Origin: Halorubellus sp034808145
Lineage (GTDB): Archaea > Halobacteriota > Halobacteria > Halobacteriales > Natrialbaceae
Direction of reading: 5' to 3'
DNA length: 64,000 bases
Assembly: GCF_034808145.1 (NCBI RefSeq)
Contig: NZ_JAXHGM010000004.1
Span: 124,001 to 188,000, forward strand
The position numbers were made by a program, and so were the translations under genes. The first letter of the stretch is position 1. Every line of letters begins with the position of its first letter. Below the pieces are notes generated by a model. That model had not been told where the DNA came from and did no database searches. It saw only the letters and a list, made by a program, of their open reading frames with translations. This document shows, in pieces, positions 43,555-52,564 of this stretch.

Positions 43555-44298
43555 TCAGTTGAACATGCGGTCCTCGGGTCGTTCGTTCTCCGGGATGGTC
43601 TCGAGGCGCTCGTGGAGGCGCTCGTAGTACGCCGCGACGTCAGCGGCGAACGCCTCCAGTGGCCCGGTGTCGACGTCGAGGTCGTAGAGCCGCGTTATCG
43701 TGTCGACGAGGCGAATCGCGGCGTCGACGTCCGGGACGCGCTCGTGGACTGGCGTGAGGAAGACGCCGACGGCGAGGTCGCTGACCATGCCGCGTTCGAC
43801 GAGTGCGGCGTCGACGCCGTCGAGGAAGCCGTTCCCCATCCCCGGAATCGCGGGGTCCGCGTCGGCGACGCGGGCGTCGAGGTAGTCCCGCGTCGACACC
43901 TGGAACGTCCGGTGGTCGTCGGGACCGTGCGGTACCGGGACGCCGCTCAGGACGGCGAACTCGTCGACGCCAGCGGACTCGGTCCAGTCGAGTATCGCCT
44001 CGGTGAACGGTTTCGCCGCGGAGTTCGGGACGAACAGCCCGCCGTGGAGGACTGCGAGGTCGAGGTCGTCGCGGGTGAGGATGCGCGTGTGATGATGCGG
44101 CCGGCCGCCCTCGAACGGCGTGATGGTCGGGAGGGCGTCCGTGGTGACGTACCCGCAGGAGTCCATGTCGAGTCGTTCGCGGAGGTAGTCGACCGCCGTC
44201 AGGCCGGCGAGCCCGTACGCCGCGAACCCGGCAACGACGCGGTCGACGTCGGCACCTTGGTCGCAGACGTCGAACCGACGTGTGCTATCATTTGCCAT
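43555..44298 (-). CDS. PAC2-family proteasome-assembly-chaperone-like protein
   Basis: Soluble protein of 247 residues of the PAC2 family. Relatives include PbaB/PAC2 chaperones that help proteasome assembly, and ATP-grasp partners in actinobacteria. Landmarks are VVAGFAAYGLAGLTAVDYLRERLDM, LAVLHGGLFVPNSAAKPFTEAILDW, FAVLSGVPVPHG and GMGNGFLDGVDAALVERGMVSDL. The tail YYERLHERLETIPENERPEDRMF is common in haloarchaeal members. It is divergent from the MscS gene. Confidence 0.8.
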   Translation of the reverse strand: MANDSTRRFDVCDQGADVDRVVAGFAAYGLAGLTAVDYLRERLDMDSCGYVTTDALPTITPFEGGRPHHHTRILTRDDLDLAVLHGGLFVPNSAAKPFTEAILDWTESAGVDEFAVLSGVPVPHGPDDHRTFQVSTRDYLDARVADADPAIPGMGNGFLDGVDAALVERGMVSDLAVGVFLTPVHERVPDVDAAIRLVDTITRLYDLDVDTGPLEAFAADVAAYYERLHERLETIPENERPEDRMFN

Positions 44299-44352
44299 GA
44301 TTGTGCTTGTCGGGCAGCGGGCTTCGTTCTTTGCCCGACGGCGACGCCGTGC

Positions 44353-44360
44353 GTTTTATC
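44353..44360 (+). promoter_or_regulatory. TATA box of the MscS gene
   Basis: GTTTTATC lies about 25-32 bases before the GTG at 44385. This indicates a leaderless transcript and decides the start, since longer frames would begin upstream of the TATA box. Confidence 0.6.
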
Positions 44361-44384
44361 GGGGGCGGGCGAGACGACTGTGAC

Positions 44385-45398
44385 GTGACTATCGGGCAGC
44401 AGTCGGGGAACGAGACTGGTAGCGGCGGCAGCGGGGCTGCTGCCGGGGAGGCGCTGGCGGACTGGTTTGGCGTCGAGCTCCCCGCGTGGTTGCCGGCGGA
44501 GGTCATCGGGTGGGTGCTCGCGATCGTCGTCCTCGCTGGGACGTGGTACGCGTCGAAGCTCGCGGTGCGTCTCGCGGGCCGGACCGTCGCCCGCCGCATC
44601 AAGCGCCCGAGCGTCACGCGCACCGTGCTGCGGCTCGTGCAACTCGGCGTAGTGCTCCTCGGCGTGGCGTTCGCGGCGAGCCTCATCGGGTTCCAGGCTG
44701 GCGACATCCTCCTCTCGGTGACGGTGTTCTCGGCGGTTCTCGGTATCGTGCTCGCACCGATCGTCGGCAGCATCATCAACGGGTTCTTCGTCCTCGCCGA
44801 CCAGCCCTACGAGATCGGTGACATGATCGAGCTCGCGGACCGCGGGCAGACCGGGTTCGTCGAAGACATCACCATCCGCTACACGAAGATGTTCACGCTC
44901 GACAACACGTTCATCGTCATCTCGAACGACTCCATCCGCGACCGCGACGTCATCAACTACTCCGCGGAGGACGAGCGCACCCGGCTCTCGCTCACGGTCG
45001 GCGTCACGTACGAGGGCGACCTCGACGAGGCCCGCGGCATCATGGAACGGAGCGCTCGCGACGTCGACGAGGTCATCACGGGCGGGCCCGACATCCGCAT
45101 CGGGAGCGCACGCTACCCGGCGGCGCCGACGTGCTACATCGACGAGTTCGGCGATCACGGCATCCAGCTGACGCTCCGGTACTGGGCGAAGCAACCGTAC
45201 AAGCTCCTGACCGTCCGGTCGAAGGTCCAGACGAACGTCTGGTCCGCGCTGTCGGACGCGGACGTCGACATCGCGTACCCGCACAGTCACGTGGTGTTCG
45301 ACGACACGAGCGGCGAACTAAACGTCGCCAACCGCGACCGCCCGCGCGACGACAGCGACTTCCCCGCCGACGGACTGCCGACCGACCACGAGCAGTGA
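44385..45398 (+). CDS. Small-conductance mechanosensitive channel (MscS family)
   Basis: Membrane channel of 337 residues that opens under membrane tension to release solutes. Three helices (about residues 38-62, 80-105, 110-140) end in a pore helix, VFSAVLGIVLAPIVGSIINGFFVLADQPYEIGD. The MscS beta domain follows (GFVEDITIRYTKMFTLDNTFIVISNDSIRDRDVINYS) and then the alpha/beta vestibule domain. The C-terminus is acidic. The GTG start fits the TATA box 30 bases upstream. Confidence 0.9.
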   Translation: MTIGQQSGNETGSGGSGAAAGEALADWFGVELPAWLPAEVIGWVLAIVVLAGTWYASKLAVRLAGRTVARRIKRPSVTRTVLRLVQLGVVLLGVAFAASLIGFQAGDILLSVTVFSAVLGIVLAPIVGSIINGFFVLADQPYEIGDMIELADRGQTGFVEDITIRYTKMFTLDNTFIVISNDSIRDRDVINYSAEDERTRLSLTVGVTYEGDLDEARGIMERSARDVDEVITGGPDIRIGSARYPAAPTCYIDEFGDHGIQLTLRYWAKQPYKLLTVRSKVQTNVWSALSDADVDIAYPHSHVVFDDTSGELNVANRDRPRDDSDFPADGLPTDHEQ

Positions 45399-45440
45399 CT
45401 CGGGACCGGTCGAGCCCACCGTCACGTACAGCCGTTCCCG

Positions 45441-45980
45441 TCACCGGTCTCTCGCGGCGCGGACCGCCGGTCGCGTGAGGCCCGGATTGAACACGGGGTC
45501 GGGGATGTCGTGGAACCAGTCCGCGGCCGTGATGCGTTCGTCGTCGACGCCGAGGTCCTCGCCGACGGTGGCGTCGGTCGCGCGAGCCTCGTAGAGGACG
45601 ACGTGGAAGCCCGTCCACTCGTCGCTGTCGTCGGCGTTCACGATACGGCTCGCGCCGACCGCACGCGGCCGCACCGGGTCGACGTCGACGCCGGTCTCCT
45701 CGCGGACCTCGCGAACGAGTCCATCGTCGAGGGACTCATCGCGGTGGAGCGTCCCGCCGGGGAGCAGCCATCGCTCGTCGTCCGCGTTCCGGATGCAGAG
45801 CACCCGGTCCGCGTCGTCGAGGACGACGCCGACCGCCACCCACCCGGACCGGAACGCCTCCAGCTCGCGGTCCTCGCGGTAGCGCTCGGGGTCCCGGACG
45901 TCCTCGCCGCCGTCCTCGACGAGGTCGTCGTATCGCTCCCGCGGGTCGACCACGTCGGCGTATCCCTCGAAACCGTCCAT
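45441..45980 (-). CDS. Nudix hydrolase
   Basis: Nudix-fold phosphohydrolase of 179 residues. The Nudix box reads GGTLHRDESLDDGLVREV followed directly by REETGV, which matches G-x5-E-x7-REUxEExGU. About 45 N-terminal residues (ERYDDLVEDGGEDVRDPERYRE) come before the fold. The substrate (nucleotide sugar, oxidised nucleotide or ADP-ribose) cannot be inferred. It converges with the MscS gene and is transcribed with its own promoter. Confidence 0.85.
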   Translation of the reverse strand: MDGFEGYADVVDPRERYDDLVEDGGEDVRDPERYREDRELEAFRSGWVAVGVVLDDADRVLCIRNADDERWLLPGGTLHRDESLDDGLVREVREETGVDVDPVRPRAVGASRIVNADDSDEWTGFHVVLYEARATDATVGEDLGVDDERITAADWFHDIPDPVFNPGLTRPAVRAARDR

Positions 45981-46045
45981 ACCAGAGGGTCCACGGTCGT
46001 TCGTACTGAAAGCTCCGGACCGCTCGCCGAGGACCGGACGCCGCG

Positions 46046-46717
46046 TCAGCCGCCGGTGAGGTACGACCAGACGCGGTCGACCGCGATGGCGTTCGTGAGC
46101 GTCGCCGCGGTCGCCGCCAGCGACGTCTCGTCGCCGACCGGCTCCGGGTCACCCATCTGCGAGGCGCGGTACTGGGTCTCTGCGTTCGCAGCCATGTACC
46201 ACGTGAAGACGGTGGCTTCGCGGACGGTCTCGCCGACGACGACCGCACCGTTCCCGGCGAGGATGACGGCGAGACCGTCGCCGAGCGTCGCCGCGAGCCG
46301 GTCCGCCTCCGCGTCGGTCGTGACGAGATGACCGTCCGCGTCGTCGAAGTCGTCGAAGACCGGGACCGGGTCCGCGAAGGGCGCGCCGAGTCGACTGACG
46401 GGCCGCAACGGTTCGCCCGCGGTGACGAACGGGAGGACGGCGGGCGCGTGATGGTGGACGACGGCGCCGACGTCGTCGCGCGCGGCGTAGAGCCGTCGGT
46501 GGAGCGAGTGCTCGTCGTGCGGGCGACCGTCGCCACGGACGATGCGACCCTCGACGTCCATCTCGAGGAGGTCGTCGCGCTCGGCGCGCCCGGGCGGGAC
46601 CGCGGGCGGCAGGACGACCGTGTCGCCGTCTCTCGCGGAGACGTGGCCGAACGCGTCCAGGATACCGGTATGCGAGAGGGCGCGGCTCGCTCGCACGAGG
46701 TCCCGTCGTGTGGTCAC
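46046..46717 (-). CDS. Class II aldolase/adducin family protein
   Basis: Zinc-dependent class II aldolase-fold protein of 223 residues. FGHVSARDGDTVVLPP and the metal ligands in LYAARDDVGAVVHHHAPAVLPF (His pair) are visible, as is a third His region further on (DADGHLVTTD). Relatives are L-fuculose-phosphate aldolase, ribulose-phosphate epimerase and methylthioribulose dehydratase; which one is unclear. The GTG at 46717 gives the normal family length and lies about 26 bases after a TATA-like CGTTAACGTA; an ATG 21 codons upstream lies before that element. Confidence 0.78.
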   Translation of the reverse strand: MTTRRDLVRASRALSHTGILDAFGHVSARDGDTVVLPPAVPPGRAERDDLLEMDVEGRIVRGDGRPHDEHSLHRRLYAARDDVGAVVHHHAPAVLPFVTAGEPLRPVSRLGAPFADPVPVFDDFDDADGHLVTTDAEADRLAATLGDGLAVILAGNGAVVVGETVREATVFTWYMAANAETQYRASQMGDPEPVGDETSLAATAATLTNAIAVDRVWSYLTGG

Positions 46718-46822
46718 GCGCGGCGGTTCGACCGCCGGTACGTTAACGCTTCCCCCGCATGTCAATGGGGACGAAGGCATCGGGGCAATGCGAACGAAGG
46801 CGTCGGGACGAGCGGCGGCGCG

Positions 46823-47230
46823 CTAGCCGGTCGCGGAGACCGTCACGACCTCGCAGTCGAGGTGTTCGCGGAGGTACGCGTCGACGTCCGGGTCGTCGAA
46901 CAGGCGCCGGAGCATCCGCCGCCAGCGACCAGCTTGCTTCGTCCCGATGACGACGACGTCGGCGCCTTCGGCCGCCGCCTCGTCGAGGATGGTCTCCTCG
47001 ACGAGGAACCCCTTCCGGACGACGTAGCGCGTGTGGACGTCCAGGTCGACGGCGCGCTCGGCCGCGGCCTTCAGCTCCGAGCGCGTCACCCGTCCACCGT
47101 CCTGGTAGAGGTTCACGTGGAGGACGGTGAGCGCGGCGTCTCGCTCCTCCGCGATGTCGACCGCCGCGGCGAGCGTCCGCTTCGAGTGCGAAGATAGTGG
47201 GTACCGGACTGGGACCAGAACGCGCGTCAT
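46823..47230 (-). CDS. Universal stress protein (UspA) domain protein
   Basis: Single Usp domain of 135 residues. It has MTRVLVPVRYPLSSHSKRTL, ALTVLHVNLYQDGG and DVVVIGTKQAGRWRRML. The usual ATP-binding G-2x-G-9x-G(S/T) motif is only partly kept (GTKQAGRWRRMLRRLF), so nucleotide binding is uncertain. Haloarchaea carry many such proteins. It lies upstream of the aldolase gene on the same strand, about 100 bases away. Confidence 0.85.
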   Translation of the reverse strand: MTRVLVPVRYPLSSHSKRTLAAAVDIAEERDAALTVLHVNLYQDGGRVTRSELKAAAERAVDLDVHTRYVVRKGFLVEETILDEAAAEGADVVVIGTKQAGRWRRMLRRLFDDPDVDAYLREHLDCEVVTVSATG

Positions 47231-47396
47231 CTAGTGGATTCGAATCCGTCGACGGCCCTAAACGTTCGGACTCGACGCGCGAGGACGACCCGCCAGCGGA
47301 CTCCTCGTCGGGCGTTCGACGGCGACGGGGCGCGTTGCGCGACGGTTGACACCGACACCGAGCTTATGCCGTTCCACGGGGAAGTCGTCAGGTGAC

Positions 47397-48755
47397 ATGG
47401 TCTCCGACCCCGCGGCTCCGTCCCTCCCCGAGCTGACGCGCCGGCGCGTCCTCGCCGGCGTCGGTGGCGCCGTCGGCCTCGCCACGGTCGGCTCGATAGC
47501 GGTCGGTGCGACCGCACCGACCGCGCTCCCCGACGTCCTGACCGACGAAGCGACCAAGCACTACCCGACGCCGCCGGGGGTCACCGAGCACTGGCGGCCG
47601 ACGGTCACCGAAGCGCACGCTCGCGACGTCGTCGAGACGCTCGCGACGACCCACGAGCGCGCCGACGAGCGCTGGGCCGAGATCGACGAGGACCGGTTCG
47701 GGTCGGGTGGCGACGGCTGGCTGGAGAGCGCGCGTTCGGCGCTCGACGCCGGCAACCACCACGAGGCCCTGTTCGACGCGACGTACGGCCTCCAGTTCGC
47801 GGCGAACGACCTCGGTCGAGCACGCGCGAAACTCGACGACGCCGACCTTCCCGCGCTCGCCGAGCGCGCCGTCGACGTCCGCGACCGCGCAACCAGCCTC
47901 CTCGACGCGCTCGCCCCGTACCCCGTCGACGACCCGAGCACCGACCTCGCGTGGTACCTCCGCATCGAGGAGGAGGCCGTCCGCGGCACCGGACAGGCGA
48001 CGTGGAGCAGCGTCGACGCCACCGCGAACGGCGTCGACGACGACGACGGCCCGCCCCGCGGCGAGTTCGACCCGCGTCGCGTCGGCGACCTCACCGAAGG
48101 CGTCGTCCTCGGCGACGTCGCCGTCTCGAACGCCGAACGCTTCCACGAACACCTCCAGGAGCGCCTCGGCGACGACGTAACCCCGTACGACTCTCACCTC
48201 CGCGCCGTCAGCGACGACCTCCGCGACGTCCTCGCGGACGCACCGTCGCGCGAGACCGTCCTCGAACGCCACGACGTCCGCAGCACCGACGACCACGGCC
48301 CCGACGAGTTCGCGCACTCGCGGCTCGCCCGCTGGTGCTACGACGCACCCATCGTCTCCCCTTGGGCGACCCAGGTGGACGCCGACGCCCGCACCCTCAC
48401 CGCCGTCGCCCTCGCGCAAGGCGTCGTCGACCACCGCGCCCACGGCTTCGCAATCGGCCACCTCGTCGTCGACGAAACCACCACCGGCTTCGACTCCGGG
48501 CACGTCCTCGCCGAGAAACGCCGCGCCCGCAGCACCTACCAGAACACCATCGGCGACGACCCAGACCCCCTCCTCACCCGCCAGGCCGCCCGCGCCATCG
48601 AAGACCTCCAGGTCGCCACCGTCGACCACAGCAACAACGACGGCCACTGGACCGCCTGGAAGGAACGCCTCGACGCCTACCTCTACGCCCTCGTCGGCCG
48701 CGCCAAACTCCACCACCACCCCAAGGTCTACCACCAACTCGTCGACGGCCCCTGA
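47397..48755 (+). CDS. Tat-exported hypothetical protein
   Basis: Protein of 452 residues with a twin-Arg signal (TRRRVLAGVGGAVGLATVGS near residues 14-33) and no lipobox Cys. The mature part is largely alpha-helical and acidic (YGLQFAANDLGRARAKLDDADLPALAERAVDVRDRATSLL), with repeated helical segments like a TPR or coiled-coil protein, and a late region VVDHRAHGFAIGHLVVDETTTGFDSGHVLAEKRR. No enzyme motif is recognised. It should be on the cell surface or free outside. Confidence 0.7.
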   Translation: MVSDPAAPSLPELTRRRVLAGVGGAVGLATVGSIAVGATAPTALPDVLTDEATKHYPTPPGVTEHWRPTVTEAHARDVVETLATTHERADERWAEIDEDRFGSGGDGWLESARSALDAGNHHEALFDATYGLQFAANDLGRARAKLDDADLPALAERAVDVRDRATSLLDALAPYPVDDPSTDLAWYLRIEEEAVRGTGQATWSSVDATANGVDDDDGPPRGEFDPRRVGDLTEGVVLGDVAVSNAERFHEHLQERLGDDVTPYDSHLRAVSDDLRDVLADAPSRETVLERHDVRSTDDHGPDEFAHSRLARWCYDAPIVSPWATQVDADARTLTAVALAQGVVDHRAHGFAIGHLVVDETTTGFDSGHVLAEKRRARSTYQNTIGDDPDPLLTRQAARAIEDLQVATVDHSNNDGHWTAWKERLDAYLYALVGRAKLHHHPKVYHQLVDGP

Positions 48756-48789
48756 ATCACCACGACCGGACAGCGACCACACCACCATC

Positions 48790-48886
48790 GAAACGGCGTC
48801 CTGGCGGCGGCCGTATGCTAGCGAGTCAGTTCAACCCCAGCAGCGACATCACCGCAGAAACGGCCGCCTGGCGGCGGCCGTATGCT
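48790..48886. repeat. Two copies of a 30-bp hairpin repeat
   Basis: A 30-base sequence starting GAAACGGC and ending GCCGTATGCT occurs at 48790-48819 and 48857-48886 with two differences. The second copy holds a perfect hairpin, GGCCGCC / GGCGGCC with loop TGGC (48862-48879). The pair lies between the convergent stops of the Tat protein and the nucleotidase gene, so it may end transcription from both sides. A related sequence is found at 50416-50437, beyond the other end of the nucleotidase gene. Confidence 0.65.
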
Positions 48887-48893
48887 CGTGCAG

Positions 48894-50324
48894 TCAGTCT
48901 GACCACGCGACTCGCCCTTCGAGTTGCGGGTCGAGTCCGTTCTCGCGGGCGTAGGCGGCAAGCACCTCGTACTGGACGTCGCCGAGGTCGACGCGGTGGT
49001 CGGCGTCGAGCGCGGGGAACTCGTGGTCGGTGTGGAAGAGGTAGTCGGTGGTGGCGAGCGTGTACGTCGCGTCGTCGTCGACGAGTTCGCCGTCGACGCG
49101 GAGCGCGACGACCGTCTCCTGGTTGCGGTCCCAGACGACACTGGCCCCCGAGAGGTGCGCGTGCCACCAGTCGGGTTCGCCGAACGAGAGGTTCGCGCCG
49201 CTGGCCTGCGTGATCGTCGCTCGGAGCTCCGCGCCCGTGAGTTCCGCGACCGCGACCGGTTCCTGGAACGGGACGACGCTCATCACGTCCGCGATGGTGA
49301 CGTCGCCGACGAGCGGGTCGCCCTCGCGGACGCCGCCGGAGTTCTGGAGGCCGACGTCCGCGCCCGTCGCCCACCGGTACGCGTCCGCGACGAAGTTCCC
49401 GATACGGGACTCCCCTCGGAACGCCGCGGCTTGGGTCCGCTCGATGGGCTCCTCGACGTGCGCGACCACCTCCGTCAGGTCCGCGCGCTCCATCTCGGTC
49501 CGCATCGCGTCCGCCACGCCCTCGTGAACGGGTGCGTCCGCGGTCTCGTGCCGCGTCACGTCCACGCTCCGGTCGCCATCGTCGTCGACGTCGAGCGCGA
49601 CCTCGTGCGCGACCCGACCGTTCACGCCCGGACGGAGGAGGACCGCGTCGTCGACGCGCTCCACCACCTCGCTGTGGACGTGCCCGCCGAGGACGACGTC
49701 GACGTCCGCCGCGACCGCGAGCTCCTCGTCGTCGATCCCGAGGTGCGAGACCGCGACCACGAACTCCGCACCGGCCGCCCGGCACGCGTCGGCGGCGCGC
49801 TCCCCCCGCGAGATGGGGTCCGCGAACGCGACGTCGGTCGCGTTCGGATTGATCGAGTTCGTCGCGGGGGTCGTCACCCCGAAGAACCCGACCGAGACGC
49901 CGTCGACCTCCCGGACGACCCACGGCTCGGTGTGCTCGCTCGCGAACCGCTCGTCGCTCCCGACGGCTTCCTCTCGGTCGTCCTCGCCACCGTCGCTCGC
50001 GGCCGCCGGAGTCACCTCCTCGACGTTCACCGTGAGCCACGTCTGGGGCGAATCGGCGACGAGCTCCCGGGTCGCCGCGGGCCCGTAGTCGAAGTCGTGG
50101 TTCCCGAACGTGTCGAAGTCCGCGTCGACCGCCTCGAAGAACGGGAGCGCGTGGCGGCCTTCGGTGACGAGCGAGAGCACGCCGGGCGCGGTGTTGTCCC
50201 CGCTCCCGACGACGACGGCGTCGTCGCCGTCGAGACCGGTGAGGAGGCCGGCGAGCCGACCGATGCGCTCGGGGTCGTCGAAAGCGTTCTCGACGTCGGA
50301 GTAGTGGAGGAGACGCGCAGTCAT
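48894..50324 (-). CDS. 5'-nucleotidase / 2',3'-cyclic phosphodiesterase (UshA type)
   Basis: Metallophosphatase of 476 residues. The N-terminal calcineurin-like domain shows YSDVENAFDD (first metal ligands), GSGDNTAPG, FGNHDFDYG and VAVSHLGIDDEEL with GGHVHSE. The C-terminal 5'-nucleotidase domain has RIGNFVADAYRWATGADVGLQNSGGVREG and LATTDYLFHTDHEFPAL. The first ligand block is DxE rather than the common DxH, a known variation. There is no signal peptide, so it is probably cytoplasmic. It releases phosphate from nucleotides or similar esters. Confidence 0.87.
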   Translation of the reverse strand: MTARLLHYSDVENAFDDPERIGRLAGLLTGLDGDDAVVVGSGDNTAPGVLSLVTEGRHALPFFEAVDADFDTFGNHDFDYGPAATRELVADSPQTWLTVNVEEVTPAAASDGGEDDREEAVGSDERFASEHTEPWVVREVDGVSVGFFGVTTPATNSINPNATDVAFADPISRGERAADACRAAGAEFVVAVSHLGIDDEELAVAADVDVVLGGHVHSEVVERVDDAVLLRPGVNGRVAHEVALDVDDDGDRSVDVTRHETADAPVHEGVADAMRTEMERADLTEVVAHVEEPIERTQAAAFRGESRIGNFVADAYRWATGADVGLQNSGGVREGDPLVGDVTIADVMSVVPFQEPVAVAELTGAELRATITQASGANLSFGEPDWWHAHLSGASVVWDRNQETVVALRVDGELVDDDATYTLATTDYLFHTDHEFPALDADHRVDLGDVQYEVLAAYARENGLDPQLEGRVAWSD

Positions 50325-50463
50325 CTAACCACCGAACGCAGGAACTCGCCGCGTTTGAGGGTGTCGAAACCGACGGCGGCCGTCGAGCCGACGACGTCGG
50401 CGAAGGCGGTGGAGGCGGCCGCCTGGCCAAAGCGTATGCCGCCGGAAGCCGTCGGTTCGAGGG

Positions 50464-52044
50464 ATGCGACGGCGAGCGCTGTTGGCGACGGTCGCCGCGT
50501 CCGTGACGGCTGGCTGTGGCGCGTTCGGTGGCGCGGAGCGCCGCGGCCGCGGGACCTTCGGCGTCGAGAATCCACCGACGGGGACGGGAACCCAGCGGGC
50601 GCTCCGACCCGTGCCGTACTCGCAGTTCGAGGGGACGACCGCGTCGCTGCCGGCCGCGGACCGCGTGGTCGCGTTCTCGCCAGCGGAGGTCGGGTCGTCG
50701 TCGTCGCTCGTCCTCCGAGTGGGGTTCGAGCGGGACGCGACCGAGTCCCGGCCCGCGACGTTGCGCGCGACCCTCCGGAACCGGTCCGAGGAGCAGGTGA
50801 CCGTCGAGACCAGCGGCGTCCCCGCGTTCGAGCCCGAGCCCGCGTACCGACCGGACGCCGGGGACGCGGGCGTCGACGGGGAGACGAGCGAGGGCGCCGA
50901 CGCGCCCGGGGAGCGGGGGCGGTTCGCGCTCGCGCCGACCCCGGACCACCCGTTCTCGCTGTCGACGCCGGCGGTCGCGCGGTCGGGCGACGGGTCGTGG
51001 ACTGTGTCGAGCGTCGACGCGTGGCTGCCCGACGAGGTCACCATCGACGCGTGGGGGAACGCGACCGGCCGGTACGCGCTCGTCGGCGTCGACCCGGACC
51101 GGGACGCCGACGCGACCACGACGACCGGCAGCGACGCGGGGGCGGCGACGACCGACGAGACCGGCCGGGGGTTAGCCATCGGGACGGGTCGGTATCGGCT
51201 CGGCGATGGCGCGCTCGCGACGACCGCGTTCGTCTGGCGTCGCAGTACGCCCGGGCCGACGGTCCCCGCGAACGTCGACGGCGCCGGACGCCCGCCGCTG
51301 TCGTCGGTCGAACGCTGGTACCACGACGCGACGCCGCGGTCGAAGTCGTGGCTCGCGCCGGCGAGACGGCGCGTCCAACTGCCGGCGACGCTCTCGTTCG
51401 AGCTCGTCAACCATACCGAGTCGAACCTCACCGGGCGGCGAGACCAGTGGCGGCTGCACCGGCTCGCGGATGGCTCGTGGCATCCACTGTCCTGGCGCGA
51501 CCGGGCCGACATCAGCGAGCCGATACTCCCGGGAGAGCGCGTCTCGTGGACGCTCCGGCTCGCGCACGACGACACCACACCGGCGGGCGCCGGCATCCCC
51601 GTGGATTTCCTCGGCGGCGGCACGTACGCGTTCGCGAGCGCCTACGAGGACGGGTTCGCGGCGGCGTTCGAGGTCGACGCGCCGTCGCTCTCGCTCCGGC
51701 CGACCGCGGGCGTGACCGTCGAACGCGACGACGACGCCGTCGTCGTGAGCGACCGCTGCCTCGACGACGCGGCCGCGCTCGTCTTCGAGCGTCGCGCGGT
51801 CGACGCGACGCCGTCGCCGACGCTCGTCGCGGAGCAGGCGTACCGCGACCGGGTGCTCCGGAACACCCTCACGTTCGCCGACGAGGCGGCCGTGGTACGC
51901 TACCGGACCGCGACCACGCCGGAGCGCGGCCCGTTCCGGTGGGGCGACGGGCCGTTCCGGTTCACGTACGAGGGCCAGGGCTCGACCGTCGAACTCGTCG
52001 ACGACGCGACCGACGGGTCGCGGCGTCCGCGGCGAGGGCGCTGA
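50464..52044 (+). CDS. Haloarchaeal lipoprotein of unknown function
   Basis: Exported protein of 526 residues starting MRRRALLATVAASVTAGC, a lipoprotein signal with Cys18. The mature part is rich in Ser, Thr and Asp, is mostly predicted beta structure, and has sequences such as SLVLRVGFERDATESRPATLRATLRN and LPATLSFELVNHTESNLTGR that resemble Ig-like surface domains. No catalytic motif is seen. The start lies 139 bases from the divergent nucleotidase gene. It is anchored to the outer membrane face. Confidence 0.72.
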   Translation: MRRRALLATVAASVTAGCGAFGGAERRGRGTFGVENPPTGTGTQRALRPVPYSQFEGTTASLPAADRVVAFSPAEVGSSSSLVLRVGFERDATESRPATLRATLRNRSEEQVTVETSGVPAFEPEPAYRPDAGDAGVDGETSEGADAPGERGRFALAPTPDHPFSLSTPAVARSGDGSWTVSSVDAWLPDEVTIDAWGNATGRYALVGVDPDRDADATTTTGSDAGAATTDETGRGLAIGTGRYRLGDGALATTAFVWRRSTPGPTVPANVDGAGRPPLSSVERWYHDATPRSKSWLAPARRRVQLPATLSFELVNHTESNLTGRRDQWRLHRLADGSWHPLSWRDRADISEPILPGERVSWTLRLAHDDTTPAGAGIPVDFLGGGTYAFASAYEDGFAAAFEVDAPSLSLRPTAGVTVERDDDAVVVSDRCLDDAAALVFERRAVDATPSPTLVAEQAYRDRVLRNTLTFADEAAVVRYRTATTPERGPFRWGDGPFRFTYEGQGSTVELVDDATDGSRRPRRGR

Positions 52045-52063
52045 CGTGACCGCGGTGCAGGAA

Positions 52064-52117
52064 GTCGGGGATACACCGGCAATCGGGGACGAGCTGGCGG
52101 TCGGGGACGAACAGCAC
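52064..52117. repeat. 18-bp tandem repeat, three units
   Basis: Three units of the form RTCGGGGAYRMRCYGGCR (18 bases each) begin 20 bases after the lipoprotein stop. Only part of each unit is conserved (TCGGGGA). It is a short minisatellite in the same stop-proximal position as others in this window. Confidence 0.5.
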
Positions 52118-52145
52118 TAAGTCGCGGCGTCGACTTCGGTGAAGC

Positions 52146-52391
52146 ATGGAGTTGGACCCCCACGAGACCGACGAGGGCGAGACGGTGTACGTCTCGACGA
52201 CGGAGGGCGACCGCGGGTCGAAGGCGCCGTTCATGGTGGTGTACCGGACGACCGACGGCGAACGCAAGTACGGCTGGTTCTGCTCGAACTGCTCGACGTT
52301 CGACAACGCGATGGACTCGATGGGCCGCATCCAGTGCAACGAGTGCGGGAACTTCCGGAAACCGACGGAGTGGGACGCCGCCCACGAGTGA
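52146..52391 (+). CDS. Small zinc-ribbon protein, DUF5816-like
   Basis: Protein of 81 residues with four cysteines in two pairs (C46-x2-C49 and C64-x2-C67), a zinc ribbon. The surrounding sequence (FMVVYRTTDGERKYGWFCSNC and IQCNECGNFRKPTEWDAAH) matches a short haloarchaeal family I take to be DUF5816. Such ribbons bind nucleic acid or proteins; the role is unknown. It is complete and monocistronic. Confidence 0.72.
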   Translation: MELDPHETDEGETVYVSTTEGDRGSKAPFMVVYRTTDGERKYGWFCSNCSTFDNAMDSMGRIQCNECGNFRKPTEWDAAHE

Positions 52392-52564
52392 GCGCGACCC
52401 CGTGGACGTCGGTCGAACGAGTGACTGCGACGCCGCGACCGCACCTCGAAGCTATCACGGCCCTGACCGTCGAGGACGGATGCTCGACGCCGTCTCCGCC
52501 TTCGAACCCGCCGACCTGTTTATACGACAACTTTAAGACTGCGCTGTGTGATAACACGTATCGA

